Source: JACPHB01 sp964495505
Lineage (GTDB): Bacteria; Patescibacteriota; Minisyncoccia; UBA10092
Direction of reading: 5' to 3'
Length of the DNA stretch: 20,073 bases
Assembly (NCBI GenBank): GCA_964495505.1
Contig: CAZBVM010000010.1
Span: 1 to 20,073, forward strand
Shown here: in pieces, positions 1 through 6,203 of the stretch
Position numbering within the stretch: position 1 is the stretch's first letter
Layout of the letters: each line of letters starts with the position of its first letter
The notes under the pieces: generated by a model
What the model was told of the DNA's origin: nothing
Database searches by the model: none
What the model saw: only the letters and a program-made list of their open reading frames with translations
Translations under genes and position numbers: made by a program

Positions 1-53
1 ACTTCTGACCTTTCGCATGTCAAGCGAACGCTCTACCACTGAGCTAACCGCGC
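1..53 (-). tRNA. tRNA-Val (GAC), 3' part cut off by window edge
   Basis: Read on the minus strand from 53, the acceptor strand GCGCGGT is followed by a D-arm (GCTC/GAGC) and an anticodon arm with stem TTCGC/GCGAA and loop TTGACAT, which gives anticodon GAC (valine). The variable region and the start of the T-arm follow, and the window then ends. It is the last gene of a minus-strand tRNA cluster. Confidence 0.92.
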
Positions 54-54
54 A

Positions 55-183
55 TGGTGCGCGCGCTAGGATTCGAACCTAGAACCCTTTGTGTATAAGA
101 CAAATGCTCTACCATTGAGTCCCGACGTCCCGACTTTGCGTCGGGAGTCGGGAGGCCGACCGTAGCGTCGGCCCTACGCGCCC
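55..183 (-). tRNA. tRNA-Ile (UAU)-like gene interrupted in the D-stem by a 54-nt palindromic element
   Basis: On the minus strand, positions 119-55 carry most of a tRNA: D-loop AATGGTA, D-stem GAGC, anticodon stem TTTGT/ACAAA with loop CTTATAC (anticodon UAU), T-arm CTAGG/CCTAG with loop TTCGAAT, 3' acceptor strand CGCGCGC, A and an encoded CCA. The missing 5' end lies on the far side of the element at 120-173. There GGGCGCG (183-177) can pair with six of the seven 3' acceptor bases, followed by TA and the G that completes D-stem GCTC. Removing 54 nt restores a nearly complete tRNA with one G-G mismatch at pair 2. Whether the product works is unknown. It may be a pseudogene, since an intact UAU gene lies at 447-519. 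The 5' bases also encode the end of the GIY-YIG protein (ATG GGC GCG TAG), so the acceptor match could be partly chance. Confidence 0.6.
120..173 (-). repeat. REP-like double-hairpin element, copy 1
   Basis: The 54-nt element has two GC-rich inverted repeats: GGCCGAC/GTCGGCC, and a longer hairpin built from CCCGAC and GTCGGG blocks. A near-identical copy of the same length lies at 543-596 (two to three differences by eye), and a partial relative is at 5373-5401. Copy 1 lies between bases 10 and 11 of a tRNA-like gene. It has no coding capacity. Confidence 0.85.
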
Positions 184-434
184 ATTTTAATTATTCCATC
201 TTTTACTATTTTTTCTATATAATCTTTTCTTTTTAATCTTTTTAACTTTGCTTCTATAAATCTTGCTTCTTTTAAGTTTGAATATTCTTGTTTAAGAACC
301 AAATTCATTTGACCTAATCTTTTGGTCGATGGAGTAAACCCGCCTTTATGATGTCTTAGCCTTGTACTTAAGTTCAAAGTGCTGCCTATGTAATACTTGC
401 CGCTATCGCTTTTAAGAATATAAACATATGCCAT
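174..434 (-). CDS. Small GIY-YIG endonuclease-domain protein
   Basis: The 86-residue product is a single GIY-YIG nuclease domain of the UPF0213/YhbQ-like type. It opens with MAYVYILK, then GKYYIGST, with the conserved Arg in the NLSTRLRHH helix, and ends in a Lys-rich helix. The length fits stand-alone family members (about 80-100 residues). I chose the ATG at 434 because MxYVYILK is the family's usual beginning; an upstream in-frame extension would run through the tRNA at 447-519. No Shine-Dalgarno is visible and only 12 nt separate it from the upstream tRNA, so it is probably read from the tRNA transcript. Its TAG stop is also the TAG at positions 8-10 of the interrupted tRNA. Family members are structure-specific or homing-type DNA nucleases; the substrate of this one is unknown. 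It lies between the two copies of the palindromic element. Confidence 0.85.
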   Translation of the reverse strand: MAYVYILKSDSGKYYIGSTLNLSTRLRHHKGGFTPSTKRLGQMNLVLKQEYSNLKEARFIEAKLKRLKRKDYIEKIVKDGIIKMGA

Positions 435-446
435 AATTGCTAGTGA

Positions 447-519
447 TGCGCGTGCATGGATTCGAACCATGGACCCTGCGATTATAAGTCGCATGCTCTA
501 ACCACTGAGCTACACGCGC
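447..519 (-). tRNA. tRNA-Ile (UAU)
   Basis: This is a complete cloverleaf on the minus strand: acceptor GCGCGTG/CACGCGC, D-arm GCTC/GAGC with loop AGTGGTTA, anticodon stem TGCGA/TCGCA with loop CTTATAA (anticodon UAU), T-arm CATGG/CCATG with loop TTCGAAT, discriminator A. The next bases are TCA, so CCA is not encoded and must be added after transcription. A UAU anticodon reads AUA directly; many bacteria instead use a CAU tRNA modified to lysidine. Confidence 0.93.
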
Positions 520-528
520 AAATGAAAT

Positions 529-606
529 ATTCTGCCGTTGAGTTCCGACGTCCCGACTTTACGTCGGGAGTCGGGAGGCCGACCGTAGCGTCGGCCCTAC
601 ATGCCC
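529..606 (-). pseudogene. tRNA 5'-third remnant carrying the second palindromic element
   Basis: On the minus strand GGGCATG-TA-G (606-597) resembles an acceptor strand plus bases 8-10. It is followed by the 54-nt element and then CTCAACGGCAGAAT, which resembles a D-arm. This mirrors 183-106 in layout and in sequence on both sides. No anticodon arm, T-arm or matching 3' acceptor follows; the next tRNA begins about 10 nt later. I read it as a truncated copy. It could instead simply be a longer repeat unit that includes D-arm-like ends. Confidence 0.5.
543..596 (-). repeat. REP-like double-hairpin element, copy 2
   Basis: It has the same 54-nt length and the same pair of hairpins as copy 1 at 120-173, in the same orientation. 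It lies just past the ftsH stop codon, and its hairpins could also serve as the ftsH transcript end. The flanks (GTAG upstream, CTCAAYGGYAGA downstream on the minus strand) match those of copy 1. Confidence 0.85.
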
Positions 607-608
607 GC

Positions 609-2450
609 TTATGCGGCCGACATAATCATTTCAAATTCGTCGCGCTCTATCGTTTCTTTTTCAATTAGGCGTTTGGCGATTTCATTTAATTTTTTCCGGC
701 GCTCGCCGATGATTTTTTTTGCCGCGTTGTAAGCGGAAAAAAGAAAATTTTTGATTTCCCTGTCAATAAGCTGGGCTACTGATTCGGAATAATTTTTTTC
801 CACTCCCAGTTCCCGTCCCAAAAACACCAACTCGTCTTTTTCGCCCCAGGCGATCGGCCCGAATTTGTCCGACATGCCGTATTCGGTTACGAGACGTCTG
901 GCTAGATCCGTCGCTTTTTTAAGGTCGTCGGCCGCGCCGGTCGTTAATTCTTTAAAAACAATCTTTTCAGCTGCGTAGCCGCCCATTAGTACCGCCAAAT
1001 CAGCCAAGAACTGACTTTTGCTGTGAAGATGGCGGTCTTCAATGGGAAGCTTCATGGTGTAGCCGGCCGCCCGGCCACGCGAAACAATGGAAATTTTGTG
1101 AACCGGGTCAGCGTGGGGGGTTACGCCGGCAACCAAGGCATGGCCGGCCTCGTGATACGCGGCGATTTCTTTTTCTTTTTTAGAAAGGATATGGCTTCTT
1201 TTTTCGGGGCCCAAAAGCACTTTTTCAATAGAATGGTAAAGCATTTCCTGATCAACTAATTTTTTATTTTGGCGCGCCGCTAAAATGGCTGCTTCGTTTA
1301 TAACATTGGCCAAGTCGGCGCCGGAAAATCCGGGCGTGCGCTCGGCCAATCTTCTTAAATCAACATTTTTTTCAAGCGGTTTATCAATGGCGTGGATTTT
1401 TAAAATCGCTTCGCGGTCGTTGATATCTGGAATATCAATAACAATACGGCGGTCAAAACGACCGGGGCGAAGAAGAGCCGGGTCAAGAATATCGGGCCGG
1501 TTGGTTGCCGCGACAACGATAATATTGGTGTCGCGGTCAAAGCCGTCCATTTCCACTAGAATCTGATTTAGAGTTTGTTCTCTTTCATCATGGCCGCCGC
1601 CAAGTCCGGCGCCGCGCTGACGGCCGACAGCGTCAATTTCGTCAATAAAAACAATTGACGGCGCGAATTTTTTGGCCATGGCAAATAAATCGCGAACCCG
1701 GGAAGCGCCGACGCCGACAAACATTTCCACAAATTCTGAACCGGAAATATAGAAAAAGGGAACATTGGCTTCGCCGGCCACCGCTCTAGCAAGAAGGGTC
1801 TTGCCTGTGCCGGGAGCACCAATTAAAAGCGCGCCCCGCGGGATGCGGGCTCCCATATCCAAAAATTTCTTCGGATTTTTCAAAAAATCAACCACTTCAA
1901 TAAGTTCATCCTTGGCTTCATTCGCGCCAGCGACATCGGAAAACATAATTTTTTTCCGGCCGTCAAAAGGCCCGGAAAGCTTGGCTTGGGATTTTCCGAA
2001 TGAAAACGCTCCCATATTGGCGCGGCTGGCCTGACGCATCATGTACCAGATAAGAAAACCAACCAGAAGAAATGGCAAAACCAGCGGCAAAACCGTACCC
2101 ACCCAAAAGTTAAAACCGACACTTTGTTCAACTTTAATTTCAATAGCGCTTAACTTAGCGTTATCAACACCGTAATTTTTAAGCGTATCGGTAAGTGAAC
2201 TTTCAACCTCTTTTTTTGCCGAATAATTACTTTTATCTTTTAATGTTATCTCCAAATCATCATTTTTAATAATGATTTTTGAAACCTCACCGCTGTTAAT
2301 TTTTGAGACCAATTCCGACAAAGTAAGAACTTGCGGTTTTTCCAAGGCCGAATTTAAATAAGCAAAAACAAGCGCGACTAAAAACAATGCTCCCAAAGCG
2401 ATAAATATCTGACTGGTGAATTTTTTATAGTTGAATTTAATGATTTTCAT
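609..2450 (-). CDS. ftsH: ATP-dependent zinc metalloprotease FtsH
   Basis: FtsH is a membrane-anchored AAA+ protease that unfolds and degrades misfolded membrane and regulatory proteins. The 613 residues show two membrane segments (about 14-34 and 115-138) around a short external domain. The AAA core has Walker A GAPGTGKT (211-218), pore motif FVGVGA (about 244-249), Walker B VFIDEID (267-273) and the second region of homology with RPGRFDR (328-334). The zinc protease site is HEAGH (433-437), with the acidic ligand in GAADDL (505-510). Length and domain order are those of a normal FtsH, and no essential motif is missing. The ATG at 2450 is followed at once by a Lys-rich stretch and the first membrane helix. 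No clear Shine-Dalgarno is seen. The 140-nt gap to the beta-CASP gene upstream contains a hairpin, so ftsH probably has its own weak promoter. Confidence 0.98.
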   Translation of the reverse strand: MKIIKFNYKKFTSQIFIALGALFLVALVFAYLNSALEKPQVLTLSELVSKINSGEVSKIIIKNDDLEITLKDKSNYSAKKEVESSLTDTLKNYGVDNAKLSAIEIKVEQSVGFNFWVGTVLPLVLPFLLVGFLIWYMMRQASRANMGAFSFGKSQAKLSGPFDGRKKIMFSDVAGANEAKDELIEVVDFLKNPKKFLDMGARIPRGALLIGAPGTGKTLLARAVAGEANVPFFYISGSEFVEMFVGVGASRVRDLFAMAKKFAPSIVFIDEIDAVGRQRGAGLGGGHDEREQTLNQILVEMDGFDRDTNIIVVAATNRPDILDPALLRPGRFDRRIVIDIPDINDREAILKIHAIDKPLEKNVDLRRLAERTPGFSGADLANVINEAAILAARQNKKLVDQEMLYHSIEKVLLGPEKRSHILSKKEKEIAAYHEAGHALVAGVTPHADPVHKISIVSRGRAAGYTMKLPIEDRHLHSKSQFLADLAVLMGGYAAEKIVFKELTTGAADDLKKATDLARRLVTEYGMSDKFGPIAWGEKDELVFLGRELGVEKNYSESVAQLIDREIKNFLFSAYNAAKKIIGERRKKLNEIAKRLIEKETIERDEFEMIMSAA

Positions 2451-2543
2451 TTATTTTGGTTTTTTAACGCTAAAATATATGCTAAGGCAATTTATCACAA
2501 ATTTTATAATTTTGCAAATTATATTTATTTCCTAATGAAAACG

Positions 2544-2589
2544 CCCCAGATAGACCATGGAGCGTTTTCAACGCTCCGGTTATCTGAGG
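2544..2589. terminator. Nested hairpin between the beta-CASP gene and ftsH
   Basis: The inner stem GGAGCG/CGCTCC (2559-2564 with 2572-2577) sits inside the outer arms CCAGATA/TATCTGAGG. It begins right after the minus-strand stop at 2591, so it is well placed as a transcript end. It lacks a clean U-tract, so termination is only a suggestion. Confidence 0.45.
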
Positions 2590-2590
2590 C

Positions 2591-3955
2591 TTAATCCAAC
2601 GAAACATTATCTCCGTTAAAGCCGCCCGAAACCCGGATGATCGGATGGCGTTCTTTGATCTTGATTTTCAGTCCAAGAGCAGCCGACCGGGCGGCATGGG
2701 TAATAATTACCCGCCACGGCTGAATCGCCGTTATCCAATCGGCCAGTTCGTTGCCCGACGCGTGAGATGAGAGATGAAACCTCTCCACATCGCAGTATCT
2801 CGGAATCAACCTCTTGTTAACCTGAAACTGATGGCCGTGTTCAAGCTCCAAGAGCCGTCGACCACCGGTGCCTTCGACTTGATAGCCGGGCAAAAGCACC
2901 GCGCTTTTGAAATCAGCCAGAATGTGGGGCAAATAAAACATCGCAAGGCCGCCCTCAAGCATTCCGTGGGAAGAAACGATTACCGCCGGACCGCCTTTAA
3001 GAATCCCCCGACGGTAGGCGTAGCTCACTTCCGGGTTTTCGGGATCTTCAGGAACAACAAGTAAGTTTTTGGGGAAAACTAGGCCATTATCATTCGGACT
3101 CCATTCGTTGGAATTGTTGATGATATTGGCCGCCGTCCGAATCATTCCATCAAGATGGACCGGAATGTCAATTCCGGCTTTGGCTAAGCCATTGGCCAGA
3201 ATAATTCCGATATTCGGTCCGGTAATGCTGAAAGACGGAACCAGAACTTTTCCATCATGATTAAGAGTTCTAATAACCCGGTCAATAAGCCGCGGCTCTT
3301 CCTCGGCGCGGTTCGGCAGATTCCTATCACCGTAAGTACCTTCGGTGATCAAAACTTCTGGCGACGTAAAGTCGTTTGCGATTTTCGCACCTTTTATCGT
3401 GGGCAAATCCTGAAAACTTATATCACCGGAGTGAGTTATTCTAAAACCACTCGGCGAGACGATATCAATTGTCGCCGCGCCATTGATGTGACCAGACGAC
3501 CGGAATCTGATCTTCCAGCCAGGCCACGGAGAAAACCACTCCGAATTGCGGACTAATTTAAATCTTTTCAAGCTTACCGCCTTTTCAATATCAGAAACAG
3601 AGAAGTGTATCTCAACTTTCTCTCCCCGCTCCAACTTATTCATCTTATTCATCTTATTCATCGCGACTTCCAAAGAATTCCACAAAAGCATTCTGGCAAA
3701 GCGCCAGGTAACCTTTGTGCCGTAAGTCGGTGTCTCGGGATGTTTCTTGGTAAAAAGAGGCAGCATTCCGACATGGTCAAAATGGCCGTGGGTAACGAAT
3801 AATGCATCAACATGGCCTTGGGCAATCGGCGGCGGAAAAACTTTTCCGCCTTTTTGAACCGCCCCGCAATCAACGATGATTCTTTTACCATCAAGTTCAA
3901 TAAGGTAGTGGCTTCCCCCGATGGGAATTCCCCCGCTAAGCGCTGTGAATTTCAC
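2591..3955 (-). CDS. Beta-CASP metallo-beta-lactamase RNase (CPSF73/RNase J-like)
   Basis: The 454-residue protein combines a metallo-beta-lactamase fold with a beta-CASP nucleic-acid domain. Visible metal-site motifs are HGHFDH (56-61), His156 in SSGHINGA, THSGD with Asp178, and a late His at 420. Beta-CASP motifs are TEGTYGD (204-210, acidic motif A), SSHGMLEGG (328-336) and FHLSSHASG (393-401). Relatives are RNA 5'-exonucleases or endonucleases that process or decay mRNA and tRNA in the cytoplasm. It is shorter than bacterial RNase J (about 550) and has no N-terminal KH region, so it is closer to the archaeal/CPSF-like single-core group. Start is GTG at 3955, preceded by GGGGGAG about 6 nt upstream. 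A 9-nt tandem repeat adds the peptide MNKMNKMNK at about 99-107. The exact activity is inferred. Confidence 0.88.
   Translation of the reverse strand: MKFTALSGGIPIGGSHYLIELDGKRIIVDCGAVQKGGKVFPPPIAQGHVDALFVTHGHFDHVGMLPLFTKKHPETPTYGTKVTWRFARMLLWNSLEVAMNKMNKMNKLERGEKVEIHFSVSDIEKAVSLKRFKLVRNSEWFSPWPGWKIRFRSSGHINGAATIDIVSPSGFRITHSGDISFQDLPTIKGAKIANDFTSPEVLITEGTYGDRNLPNRAEEEPRLIDRVIRTLNHDGKVLVPSFSITGPNIGIILANGLAKAGIDIPVHLDGMIRTAANIINNSNEWSPNDNGLVFPKNLLVVPEDPENPEVSYAYRRGILKGGPAVIVSSHGMLEGGLAMFYLPHILADFKSAVLLPGYQVEGTGGRRLLELEHGHQFQVNKRLIPRYCDVERFHLSSHASGNELADWITAIQPWRVIITHAARSAALGLKIKIKERHPIIRVSGGFNGDNVSLD
3635..3661 (-). repeat. Three perfect tandem 9-nt repeats inside the beta-CASP gene
   Basis: CTTATTCAT is repeated three times in frame, giving a Met-Asn-Lys repeat in the encoded protein. 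The unit is a multiple of three, so copy-number change would not shift the frame. Confidence 0.9.
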
Positions 3956-4021
3956 CTTTCTCCCCCTTTTCCGGTTTTTCTTAAGTTTTTTTATTTAAGA
4001 TAAAATTGATATAAAAGAGCT

Positions 4022-4094
4022 AATAAATGGCATCTACAGAAACAGAGTTTTTACTTGGAAGCTCCGCTTCCAAGTAAAGTAAATACCATTTATC
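4022..4094. repeat. Nested palindrome upstream of the beta-CASP gene
   Basis: A perfect 12-bp stem with a 3-nt loop (arms 4051-4062 and 4066-4077) lies between outer arms ATAAATGG (4023-4030) and CCATTTAT (4087-4094). It falls in the leader or promoter zone of the minus-strand beta-CASP gene. It could be a MITE-like remnant or a regulatory hairpin. No gene lies in the surrounding 3956-4179 gap. Confidence 0.7.
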
Positions 4095-4112
4095 AGATTT
4101 TTTTAAAAATTT

Positions 4113-4156
4113 AAAAAAGTGGGGCGGCGACCACGCAATTGCGTGGTCGCCGCCCC
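4113..4156 (-). terminator. Strong Rho-independent terminator of the GC-rich orphan gene
   Basis: A perfect 36-nt palindrome centred at 4138/4139 is followed on the minus strand by a run of six T (4118-4113). A second hairpin, CCCCGCA/TGCGGGG at 4164-4179, touches the stop codon of the gene upstream. The match to an intrinsic terminator is very strong. Confidence 0.9.
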
Positions 4157-4179
4157 CGACCCGCCCCGCAGTTGCGGGG

Positions 4180-5157
4180 TTACCTCTTGCCATCGCGGGT
4201 CCGACGCCAGTCACGTTGTGAGCGCGTTCCCGTGCCGCCGAACACGCGAGCGGCGGCCTTCTTCAGCTGGTCGCCGAAAGCCTTGTCGCTCTCGGTCGTC
4301 TTATTCATGGCGTCCAGCTTGCGCTTGGCACCAGCGGCTGTGTAGAAGGTCAGCTTGGCGTTCGCCAGCTCTTTGACCTCCTCCAGGGCCTTCTGGAGCT
4401 TCGGCTTCTTCTCGACGCTGGCAGTGGCCAGCTGGAACTTCAGAGCATCGGCCTGCTCCTTGGCCTCCCGCACCATCGCTCGAGCCGCCTCTCGGCAGTT
4501 CTTGCAATACGGAATCCTGGTGCCGTCCTCCTCGCTGACGAGGAAGTTGCCGATCTCTATGTACTCGTCGCCCTGGTCGTGCTTCCGGCGAACGAGTGCG
4601 CCGCTGGCATCTCGCTCGAGACGGAACGCCACTGTCGGCTGGAACTCCTTCTCCCCAGAGTGCACCGCTGACACACAGGCCAGCGGCTTCTCGTCCGGAT
4701 CATTGTGCTCGTTGACGAGCTCGGCGACCCGCGCCTTCTCCGCGGCCAACTCGGCCACGTAGGCATCGAGCATCGAAGTGGTGAGATCCACCCCGTCCTT
4801 CAGCTCGGCCGCGAATCGCGACCGGAGGCCATGGACGGTGAACTTACCACGCCACCGACCGGAGTCCCACTCCTTCTGGGTCTCGTCGTTGAGAGGCAAG
4901 CGGCCGGTGTTGCTGGCCTGCTGCCTGGACTCGTCGGTGAACTTCGCCGCGATCTGGGGAATGGCGTCCCCCAGATCGGTCGCCGTGACAGCGGCCGGCA
5001 GACGCGGAGCGAAGTACTCCGCGGCCAGCTTGACCGCCAGATTGACGTTGCCGCCAACCTTGGGCGCCAACTGGGTCCGCACGAGGTCGAAAACCTCGGC
5101 CGAGAACTTCTTCTGCTCGTCCGACTTCAGAACAATCGTCTTGGGCTTACCAGCCAT
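4180..5157 (-). CDS. GC-rich orphan protein of unknown function
   Basis: The 325-residue product is not recognised. It is soluble, rich in Ala, Lys and Glu, with no signal peptide or membrane segment. It has one Cys pair, YCKNC, near residue 215, followed by a long Ala/Glu/Lys helical, probably coiled-coil stretch and a basic, Arg-rich tail. I chose the ATG at 5157 over the one at 5169 because GGAGG lies 5 nt upstream. The DNA is far richer in GC than its neighbours, and third codon positions are mostly G or C, which suggests transfer or strong selection on codons. It has a perfect consensus promoter, a 5' leader full of hairpins, a strong ribosome site and a strong terminator, so high expression is likely. 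The basic tail and Cys pair would suit nucleic-acid binding, but that is a guess. Confidence 0.8.
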   Translation of the reverse strand: MAGKPKTIVLKSDEQKKFSAEVFDLVRTQLAPKVGGNVNLAVKLAAEYFAPRLPAAVTATDLGDAIPQIAAKFTDESRQQASNTGRLPLNDETQKEWDSGRWRGKFTVHGLRSRFAAELKDGVDLTTSMLDAYVAELAAEKARVAELVNEHNDPDEKPLACVSAVHSGEKEFQPTVAFRLERDASGALVRRKHDQGDEYIEIGNFLVSEEDGTRIPYCKNCREAARAMVREAKEQADALKFQLATASVEKKPKLQKALEEVKELANAKLTFYTAAGAKRKLDAMNKTTESDKAFGDQLKKAAARVFGGTGTRSQRDWRRTRDGKR

Positions 5158-5280
5158 GCTGGCCTCCATTGTCCCCGCGGCTGCGAGGACTTGTTTGTTG
5201 ACCCAGCTAAGCTGGGTGAGTTCTTACTCTTGAGGGCCGTTATTGGCCTCTTGAGCTTAAACTCCTGTTTAGGAACTGTT
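5158..5280 (-). promoter_or_regulatory. Hairpin-rich 5' leader of the GC-rich gene
   Basis: About 120 nt lie between the predicted transcription start and the ATG. In it are hairpins at 5263-5274 (TCCT/AGGA), 5232-5250 (GAGGGCC/GGCCTC, flanked by direct repeats CTCTTGAG), 5201-5217 (ACCCAGC/GCTGGGT) and 5171-5190 (GTCC...GGAC). The GGAGG ribosome site is at 5163-5167. I recognise no known riboswitch class. Confidence 0.6.
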
Positions 5281-5286
5281 AGCTAT

Positions 5287-5315
5287 ATTATATCAAAATA
5301 CAAAAAACTTGTCAA
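5287..5315 (-). promoter_or_regulatory. Perfect consensus sigma-70 promoter (minus strand)
   Basis: On the minus strand TTGACA (5315-5310), a 17-nt spacer and TATAAT (5292-5287) match the housekeeping consensus at all twelve positions. It drives the GC-rich gene at 4180-5157. Confidence 0.92.
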
Positions 5316-5319
5316 ATGC

Positions 5320-5348
5320 TTGACATATTGATTAAAAAAGTGTAATAT
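5320..5348 (+). promoter_or_regulatory. Divergent sigma-70 promoter for the Nudix pair
   Basis: TTGACA (5320-5325), a 17-nt spacer and TAATAT (5343-5348) face away from the minus-strand promoter. Only four bases separate the two -35 boxes, so one regulator bound there could affect both directions. Confidence 0.75.
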
Positions 5349-5372
5349 AAAGATAATCCAATCGTGGAGAAA

Positions 5373-5401
5373 CTCCGACTCCGACGCTTCGAGTCGGGAC
5401 T
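5373..5401 (+). repeat. Leader hairpin related to the double-hairpin element
   Basis: CTCCGACTCCGACGC followed by GAGTCGGGAC resembles one half of the 54-nt element at 120-173 and 543-596, with short gaps. It forms a CCGAC/GTCGG stem in the untranslated leader of the Nudix gene, just after a smaller GGAG/CTCC hairpin at 5366-5376. Confidence 0.5.
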
Positions 5402-5433
5402 TCCTTGACAACCTTTACAACGAGGCACGGACC

Positions 5434-6201
5434 ATGAGACCCGAAGAGTTACCAATAATTACCTCCTGCTTCGGCGTAATTTTTGAAGAGAATCAGTATC
5501 CGCTGAGGGTTTACCTCGCGCATAACAATCCCGATCCCCATTCTGATTCCGGCGGTTATAATTACAAGCCGGAAGGTTTCGGTCTTCCAGGCGGAGGCGG
5601 GGAAAAAGGAGAAACCCCGCTTGATGCCGCCAAGCGGGAAGTTAAAAGCGAAATCGGCATTACGGCCGACATTGCGACCCGCGGCGGCGAGGATTCAAAA
5701 GCCGGCGAGATTCTTTTTGAATTAAAACCGATAATTGATATTGGAACCAGCAATTTGGCGATCAATGAGATTTATATATTTCATCTGAAAAAAATAGATA
5801 TCGGTTTTGCGAGAATTAAAGAGACAGACGAAACCGGACGGTTGATGCTGGCAACATTCGGAAGCGTTCTTATGATGCCCCTTGCCAGAAATGAAATCAA
5901 AAATCCAGATGGAAGCGTTGCCATCGTTGAAAACCCCGAGGGAATCTATTTTTCCACCCGGGAAAGAATTTTTGGGGTAGCAGAACATCTCGGCTATGAT
6001 TTTTATGAACTGATCCCCAACCTTGACGAACTTTTCCCCAAACTCAAGCGGGAAGAAGTCGGTAATTATGTCTACAACCTTCTTGCGGATATTGTTAGAA
6101 AGAAGAATGAACTTTACGAGCGCCGGGCGCAGCGCCTGCGGCCGGACGATGAAGAACTTTTGGAAAGATACAGCGAATGGGCCGTAAGGCAAGGAGGATG
6201 A
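5434..6201 (+). CDS. Nudix hydrolase domain protein
   Basis: The 255-residue product carries a Nudix box at about 54-76: G-x5-E60-x7-R68-E69-V-x-S72-E73-I-G75-I. Nudix enzymes cleave nucleoside diphosphates linked to another group, such as damaged nucleotides, sugar nucleotides or dinucleotides. The first Glu of the EE metal-binding pair is Ser here, so metal binding may be altered. About 100 C-terminal residues beyond the domain are unassigned and mostly charged and helical. The start at 5434 has GAGG about 8 nt upstream. It is first in a two-gene unit with the protein at 6204, with 2 nt between them, so the two are probably co-translated. The substrate cannot be told from sequence. Confidence 0.88.
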   Translation: MRPEELPIITSCFGVIFEENQYPLRVYLAHNNPDPHSDSGGYNYKPEGFGLPGGGGEKGETPLDAAKREVKSEIGITADIATRGGEDSKAGEILFELKPIIDIGTSNLAINEIYIFHLKKIDIGFARIKETDETGRLMLATFGSVLMMPLARNEIKNPDGSVAIVENPEGIYFSTRERIFGVAEHLGYDFYELIPNLDELFPKLKREEVGNYVYNLLADIVRKKNELYERRAQRLRPDDEELLERYSEWAVRQGG

Positions 6202-6203
6202 CA

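Noticed and set aside
120..173. Group I intron in the tRNA
   Set aside because: The insert is only 54 nt, lies in the D-stem rather than the anticodon loop, and has no intron core.
1023..2034. Several plus-strand reading frames of 78 to 93 codons within ftsH
   Set aside because: They are shadows on the opposite strand of a complete, motif-rich ftsH gene and show no domain or ribosome site.
4119..5331. Plus- and minus-strand frames of up to 208 codons overlapping the GC-rich gene
   Set aside because: High GC lowers stop-codon frequency, so long chance frames are expected. The chosen frame alone has a promoter, GGAGG and a terminator.
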